DNA of 64,000 nucleotides from Clostridium lacusfryxellense. Lineage in GTDB: Bacteria > Bacillota > Clostridia > Clostridiales > Clostridiaceae. Made by a program: the position numbers and the translations under genes. The DNA is taken from positions 1 to 64,000 of the forward strand of contig NZ_JAHLEB010000016.1 in NCBI RefSeq assembly GCF_018861735.1. The letters run 5' to 3'. Positions 59,750-64,000 of this stretch are shown piece after piece (positions within the stretch are counted from its first letter, which is position 1; every line of letters begins with the position of its first letter). The notes beneath the pieces are model-generated. The model was not told the origin of the DNA and searched no databases. It worked only from the letters and a program-made list of their open reading frames with translations.

Positions 59750-60452
59750 TACCTCCCTCCTTTAATATCTCCATGATCTTTTCTTCAAATTCAGTACTCT
59801 TTAGAACCTCACTATCCACTTCTTCTAGAACACAATTATTTAAAACTAATATTTCATCACACAAATCTGTAGCAAGTTGAAGAATATGAGTAGAAAATAT
59901 AATAATGTGATCACTCTTCATTTTCTTAAGCAAATTCTTAATCTCTAATGCTACTACAACATCAAAAGAAGTCAGTGGTTCATCAAGCAAAATAACAGCA
60001 GGTCTAGTTATCAAAAGACAAACCATCTGCATTTTATTTTTCATTCCATGCGAATATCCCTTTATTAAACGATATCTATCATCTTCATTGATTTTTATAA
60101 TATCAAAGTACTCATCTATAGTTAGTAATTTCTCAATCTTATCTTTATTAATATCAATATAGAATTTCAAAAACTCATACCCAGTCAAGAATTCTGGCAG
60201 CACTGGCTCTGAAAAAACATAGCCTACCTTTCTATAATCTATTTCCTTGGCTGCTTGTCCATCTTCAATAATGCTCACACTACCACCTTCATATTTAAGT
60301 TCCCCGCTTATGCAATTAAATAGAGTTGTCTTACCTGCTCCATTTCTCCCAAGTAGCCCATATATCTTACCTTTTTCAAATGTATAAGATGCTTTTTTTA
60401 ACACCTCTTTTTCTCCATAACTTTTTTCTATATTTTCAATTACTAATCTCAC
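59742..60452 (-). CDS. ABC transporter ATP-binding subunit
   Basis: A 236-residue ATPase. Walker A GLLGRNGAGKTTLF, ABC signature YSHGMKNKMQMV (variant of LSGGQ), Walker B AVILLDEPLTSFD and the switch His in IFSTHILQL. The variant signature is usual in ABC-2 exporters of the CcmA/EcsA group. Partner permease follows with an 8-base overlap. Confidence 0.88.
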   Translation of the reverse strand: MRLVIENIEKSYGEKEVLKKASYTFEKGKIYGLLGRNGAGKTTLFNCISGELKYEGGSVSIIEDGQAAKEIDYRKVGYVFSEPVLPEFLTGYEFLKFYIDINKDKIEKLLTIDEYFDIIKINEDDRYRLIKGYSHGMKNKMQMVCLLITRPAVILLDEPLTSFDVVVALEIKNLLKKMKSDHIIIFSTHILQLATDLCDEILVLNNCVLEEVDSEVLKSTEFEEKIMEILKEGGND

Positions 60453-60533
60453 TATATTCCTCCCCCTTTAACCCAATTATAAAAAATAAATAGGAACAGA
60501 AAAAATCTCCTGCTCCAACTTATCTTTACTTTA

Positions 60534-60836
60534 TTATTTTTTTACATCTAATTTAGGTGTTTCTAAATTATGATTATCAATTTCCGTATATTTCGGTTTT
60601 TTATTAGTAGCATCTATTTTTTTTACATTTTCTATATCTTCTACTATCTCTAACGAAGATATATGCATAGAGCATATTATAGTATTATTATCAAACTGTA
60701 TAAACTTATTGGTAAAAGTTTTAGTTGTATCCCCCATAGGTAATTTTGTATCCGAATAACATTTTTCTAATATCTCCTCCGGGCTTTCTTCTACAATGTA
60801 TTCTTTTCCACTATCCATTATAATTTTTGTTACCAT
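60534..60836 (-). CDS. Hypothetical 100-residue protein
   Basis: MVTKIIMDSGKEYIVEESPEEI, then IQFDNNTIICSMHISSLEIVED and a hydrophilic tail ETPKLDVKK. The pattern of beta strands (DSGKEYIVEES, NTIICSMHISSLEIV) suggests a small phage-like or regulatory beta protein, but no family was recognised. ATG at 60836 with AAGGGG upstream. Confidence 0.6.
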   Translation of the reverse strand: MVTKIIMDSGKEYIVEESPEEILEKCYSDTKLPMGDTTKTFTNKFIQFDNNTIICSMHISSLEIVEDIENVKKIDATNKKPKYTEIDNHNLETPKLDVKK

Positions 60837-61057
60837 ATCTAATCACCCCTTAAAATATACATTCTACATTTGCAAGTAAATTCCTTCATAAATTACATGT
60901 TTTGGATTACTTATATTGTAGCAGATGTTCTAATAATATATAATTATTAAAATAAATATATATAAATATAGAATATTTATCTTTTACATTAAGCAATATA
61001 AATAGTATACTAAAGAATATTAAGTATATTATTAACAATAATAAAGGGGATGTTTTT

Positions 61058-61543
61058 ATGACAAGTAGTACTTTTAGTGCACTTGAGATGTTTAAGATCG
61101 CTATATTAATGGAAGAAGAAGGTTATAATTTTTACACCAATGGAGCTAATTATACAAAAGGAAAGACTAAGGAATTTTTATTAGTTGCTGCTGGTCAAGA
61201 ATTCATTCATAAAGAAAAATTTACAAAGCTTTTTAACGAATTAAGTACCAACAAAGAAAACGATTCTGAATATCTCTTCGATCCAGTCGTAACTAAATAT
61301 TTAAGAAACTTAATAGAAAATCAAGTATTTAATAAAGAAGAACATCCAAGAGATGCTTTCACAGATTTAAAGTCGGCACTTACACATGCTCTCAAATCAG
61401 AGGAGCTTTCAATAAGTGTTTATACAAAAATGTATGAAACAGTATCTCAAAATGACGTTACTGGCATATTGTCTATTATACTCGAAGAAGAAAAGGCTCA
61501 TGCAACGTATTTCTCTAAATTACTTAAAGAAATAGTAGCTTAG
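61058..61543 (+). CDS. Ferritin-like (rubrerythrin-type) diiron protein
   Basis: A 161-residue four-helix-bundle protein. Metal ligands are visible as MEEEGYNFY, AGQEFIHKEKF, HALKSEELSISVYTKM and ILEEEKAHATYFSKL, i.e. two ExxH-like pairs. It lacks the rubredoxin domain, so it is shorter than rubrerythrin. A role in peroxide or oxygen defence of an anaerobe is likely. AAAGGGG lies 8 bases before the ATG. Confidence 0.83.
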   Translation: MTSSTFSALEMFKIAILMEEEGYNFYTNGANYTKGKTKEFLLVAAGQEFIHKEKFTKLFNELSTNKENDSEYLFDPVVTKYLRNLIENQVFNKEEHPRDAFTDLKSALTHALKSEELSISVYTKMYETVSQNDVTGILSIILEEEKAHATYFSKLLKEIVA

Positions 61544-61585
61544 TTATTAAACTAGTATGATATGCAACTATTCTTACTCAGAACA

Positions 61586-61622
61586 AAAGAAACTACATCA
61601 CGATAATGGTGTAGTTTCTTTT
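61586..61622 (+). terminator. Terminator of the ferritin-like gene
   Basis: AAAGAAACTACATCA pairs with TGGTGTAGTTTCTTT, then T-rich sequence. It may also end transcripts of the ABC permease gene on the other strand. Confidence 0.88.
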
Positions 61623-61686
61623 GTTTTATTTCTATTTAATAGTTTGAGCTTCACTGCATAATCCATAATACATTAACTCCTCTCCA

Positions 61687-62535
61687 TTATCCTTTAATAG
61701 CACCCGCCATTAGGCTCTTTTGTACCTGATTGCTTAGAGGTATATATATGAGAATAGTTGGTAATGTTGCAATAACAAGGCCTGCTAAAATCGGACCCCA
61801 CTCAGTAGCATGTTGTCCTGCCATTGACATTATACCAACTGGCAATGTCTTAAGCTTTGGATTATTCAAAAATGTGTTTGCAAACATCAATTCATTCCAA
61901 CTTGATAAGTACGTAAATATAGCAACGGTTGACAATGAAGGTCTTAATAGTGGTAATACAATTTTAAAGAATATTTGATATATATTGCACCCATCAATAC
62001 AAGCTGCTTCCTCAAGCTCCCTTGGTATACCTTCAAGAAAACTAGTCATTACAAATATACCCATGGGAAGTGCAAATGCTACATACGGTATAATTAGAGA
62101 CAAATAAGTATTTAATATATGCATTTTTCTTAAAATTAAAAATAAAGGTAATAAAGTAGAGTGTATTGGCACCATCATACCTAATAAGAAAATAACTAGT
62201 GTCAATTTACTATATTTCCAGTTCATACGAGTAATAGCATATGAAGATGTTGCAATAAGAACGCTTGAAACAATAATTGTTGTTGTTGTTACAATTACGC
62301 TATTTAGAAAGTATATACCTACATTACCACTGGTAAGGGCACTAGTATAATTAGATAATTTCCATACTTTAGGTAGTCCAAGAACATTTCCTCCGAAAAT
62401 TTCTGTATTGTTTTTAAATGAAACTAATACAAGCCAAATTAGGGGATATAACTGAATTACTGCTATTATAATTAAAATAGTTATTAATATTAAACTTTTA
62501 GCACTTATTTTTTTACGATTTTTCACCTGTTCCAT
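61687..62535 (-). CDS. CUT1 sugar ABC permease (MalG-type), second system
   Basis: A 282-residue 6-TM permease with the EAA loop GIPRELEEAACIDGCNIYQIFFKIVLP. Third gene of an ABC operon that enters from the right edge. Its relative in this window (52087-52923) is similar in layout but a different system. AGGAGG precedes the ATG. Confidence 0.9.
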   Translation of the reverse strand: MEQVKNRKKISAKSLILITILIIIAVIQLYPLIWLVLVSFKNNTEIFGGNVLGLPKVWKLSNYTSALTSGNVGIYFLNSVIVTTTTIIVSSVLIATSSYAITRMNWKYSKLTLVIFLLGMMVPIHSTLLPLFLILRKMHILNTYLSLIIPYVAFALPMGIFVMTSFLEGIPRELEEAACIDGCNIYQIFFKIVLPLLRPSLSTVAIFTYLSSWNELMFANTFLNNPKLKTLPVGIMSMAGQHATEWGPILAGLVIATLPTILIYIPLSNQVQKSLMAGAIKG

Positions 62536-62561
62536 AAAAACTCCTCCTGTTCTTATTAATA

Positions 62562-63452
62562 TTAAGCTTGATTACTTTTTCTAGCTTGGAACAATTTGCC
62601 CATGATTAAAGTAAATATTAGACATTCTACAATAATAAACGTGGACATAGCACTTCCATAACCGTACATGTACTTATTAAAAATAGTATTATACATTAAT
62701 GTGCTTGGTACCTCACTTGCATGTAACGGTCCTCCATTTGTTATAATGTAAATTAAATCAAAAGCTTTAAATGAACCTGTAACCGCAAATACCACACATA
62801 CCTGCAAGATTGGTTTAATAAGTGGAATGGTTATTGCAGTAGCCATTTTAAACTCTGAAGCCCCATCTATTTTTGCTGCCTCATATATATCTGGCGAAAC
62901 CGATTTAATTGCGGCATACATTAGAAGCATATGATAACCAATATATTGCCATATAATTGGCACAAAAACTGCAAACAATGCTATTTTAGGGTCTGCTATC
63001 CAAGCATGTGCATATTTTTCTAATCCAATATTTTTAAGAATAATATTTAACATTCCGTAATCCGGATTATATATTTTCATCCAAAGTTGACCAATAACAA
63101 CCGTTGACATTATTACCGGTATAAAATATATAGTTCTAAAGAAACCTTCCCCCTTCACACCTCTAGCTAAAATTAAAGCTAATGAAAGTGCTAAAGGCAA
63201 CTGAATAACAACTGAGGCTATCGCTAAAACAAGTGAATTTTGAACTGATTTTGTAAAACCATCTGTATTATTTACAAATAAATTCACATAGTTCTTAAAC
63301 CCAATAAATGTAGCTTTTCCGATTCCGTCCCAACTTAATAAGCTGTAATATGTCGACAATATTATAGGAAGTATGATAGCTATAAAAAATATTAATAGAG
63401 CTGGGAACACAAATATAAATATAGCTTTTTTATCTTTAAAAACCTTATCCAT
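62562..63452 (-). CDS. CUT1 sugar ABC permease (MalF-type), second system
   Basis: A 296-residue 6-TM permease with the loop VSPDIYEAAKIDGASEFKMATAITIPLI. AAGGAGG lies before the ATG. The 26-base gap to the MalG-type gene marks one transcript. Confidence 0.9.
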   Translation of the reverse strand: MDKVFKDKKAIFIFVFPALLIFFIAIILPIILSTYYSLLSWDGIGKATFIGFKNYVNLFVNNTDGFTKSVQNSLVLAIASVVIQLPLALSLALILARGVKGEGFFRTIYFIPVIMSTVVIGQLWMKIYNPDYGMLNIILKNIGLEKYAHAWIADPKIALFAVFVPIIWQYIGYHMLLMYAAIKSVSPDIYEAAKIDGASEFKMATAITIPLIKPILQVCVVFAVTGSFKAFDLIYIITNGGPLHASEVPSTLMYNTIFNKYMYGYGSAMSTFIIVECLIFTLIMGKLFQARKSNQA

Positions 63453-63508
63453 GTCTTGCTGCCTCCTTCTACTTTTAAGTATAGTCCATAAAATTTTTAT
63501 ATGAAATA

Positions 63509-63548
63509 TCTCCTGTCAACTACTTCTAAGTTGTAATTAACAGGAGAC
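63509..63548 (-). terminator. Stem-loop between binding-protein and permease genes, second system
   Basis: Minus strand TCTCCTGTTAATTAC pairs with GTTGACAGGAGA, 6 bases after the binding-protein stop. It matches in position and role the hairpin at 53851-53871. Confidence 0.7.
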
Positions 63549-63553
63549 TTTAT

Positions 63554-64000
63554 CTATTTTTTATTTATTACTTGCATCTGCTTTGCAAAATTTTCTGGGG
63601 TTATTTGTTTACCAAAAAGCTGTGCAACTAAATCCTTATGAACATCTGCATCTGCACCATCGAGGTAAGTATCCCACCAAACAACGTTGTCTGTTGACTT
63701 TTTAGCAATACCCGCTATTTGTTTAGTTAATGGCGGAATCTTTGATTCGTCAACATCTACTTTCCAAGTTGGTATACCAGCACCTGTTGAATATAATTTC
63801 TTAGATATGTTTTCAGTTATATATTTAGTAGCTTTTGCGGATTCATCTTTGTACTTTGTATTTGCATTAACCATAAATCCCATAATAGCTCCACCTAAAA
63901 CCTCATCTTTAGCGCCTTTACCATCAGTAGAAGCTGGGAAATTCATAGCTATAACTTTACCTTTAACAGCTGACTTAGCATCATCTATAGTACCGCCTAA
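63554..64000 (-). CDS. Sugar-binding protein, C-terminal part (runs off the right edge)
   Basis: The reading frame is open to the window edge; the visible 149 residues include KGKVIAMNFPASTDGKGAKDE, GGAIMGFMVNANTKYKDES and DNVVWWDTYLDGADAD, which fit the C-lobe of a family 1 solute-binding protein. It precedes the MalF/MalG permease genes and would deliver their substrate. Start, signal peptide and ligand are out of view. Confidence 0.85.
   Translation of the reverse strand, partial: LGGTIDDAKSAVKGKVIAMNFPASTDGKGAKDEVLGGAIMGFMVNANTKYKDESAKATKYITENISKKLYSTGAGIPTWKVDVDESKIPPLTKQIAGIAKKSTDNVVWWDTYLDGADADVHKDLVAQLFGKQITPENFAKQMQVINKK

Overview
The window is AT-rich, uses Shine-Dalgarno sites of the AGGAGG type and occasional TTG or GTG starts, and carries a typical rnr-smpB-ssrA locus plus spore-type LysM/GH18 and YesMN-type genes. 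It comes from a low-GC Firmicute, most probably Clostridium sensu stricto. No rRNA, tRNA, CRISPR or complete transposon was seen.

Region 1 (1-22.65 kb) is a carbohydrate-degradation locus. It opens with the 5' end of a group IIC intron sitting just after a terminator. It then holds a secreted GH39-like enzyme with CBM6, an operon of cytoplasmic glycosidases (GH37, GH2, GH31, GH38-like, GH30), a nucleoside hydrolase followed by the wreck of a GH3 gene, a YesM/YesN two-component system, an AraC regulator and a divergent large GH2 beta-galactosidase. Three transcription units (starts 2004, 11278, 14661) share one promoter design: a 21-bp-spaced GTTG direct repeat, exactly 14 bp, a TAGTAA -35, exactly 17 bp, and a TATACT or TATGAT -10. 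This looks like an AraC-type activator regulon, with the neighbouring YesN-like regulator as the first candidate. No transporter lies in the cluster.

Region 2 (22.65-40.3 kb) is an accretion of foreign DNA at the 3' end of ssrA (tmRNA, minus strand, 39930-40282). Four more copies or partial copies of the tmRNA 3' end and/or its terminator lie at 22.96-23.12, 33.10-33.15, 35.99-36.01 and 37.53-37.73 kb, all in the same orientation. They cut the region into segments. The largest (23.1-33.1 kb) holds an intact RpiR-regulated operon that I do not recognise: BCCT transporter, FGGY kinase, KduD-like SDR, EtfA, EtfB, MFS transporter and an AGPS-like FAD oxidase. This is the best candidate for an undescribed system. 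Smaller segments hold an MFS exporter, broken SDR and DUF2798 genes, a YjiH-type membrane protein, a TetR-controlled membrane-protein unit, and an AbiEii toxin remnant. No integrase remains in the window.

Region 3 (40.3-50.4 kb) is core chromosome: smpB, rnr, an RsuA-type pseudouridine synthase, a triple-tyrosine repeat protein, a YaiI/YqxD protein, pgi and a LysM-GH18 spore-lytic-type enzyme. A candidate C-rich small RNA lies between rnr and the RsuA gene.

Region 4 (50.4-64 kb) holds a LacI-controlled unit for uptake and phosphorolysis of a glucoside: LacI, a P-loop kinase, a binding protein, two permeases and a GH13_18 phosphorylase, with visible palindromic operators on two promoters. It continues with a small lipoprotein, an ABC-2-type exporter pair, a ferritin-like protein and a second CUT1 sugar ABC transporter whose binding protein runs off the right edge.
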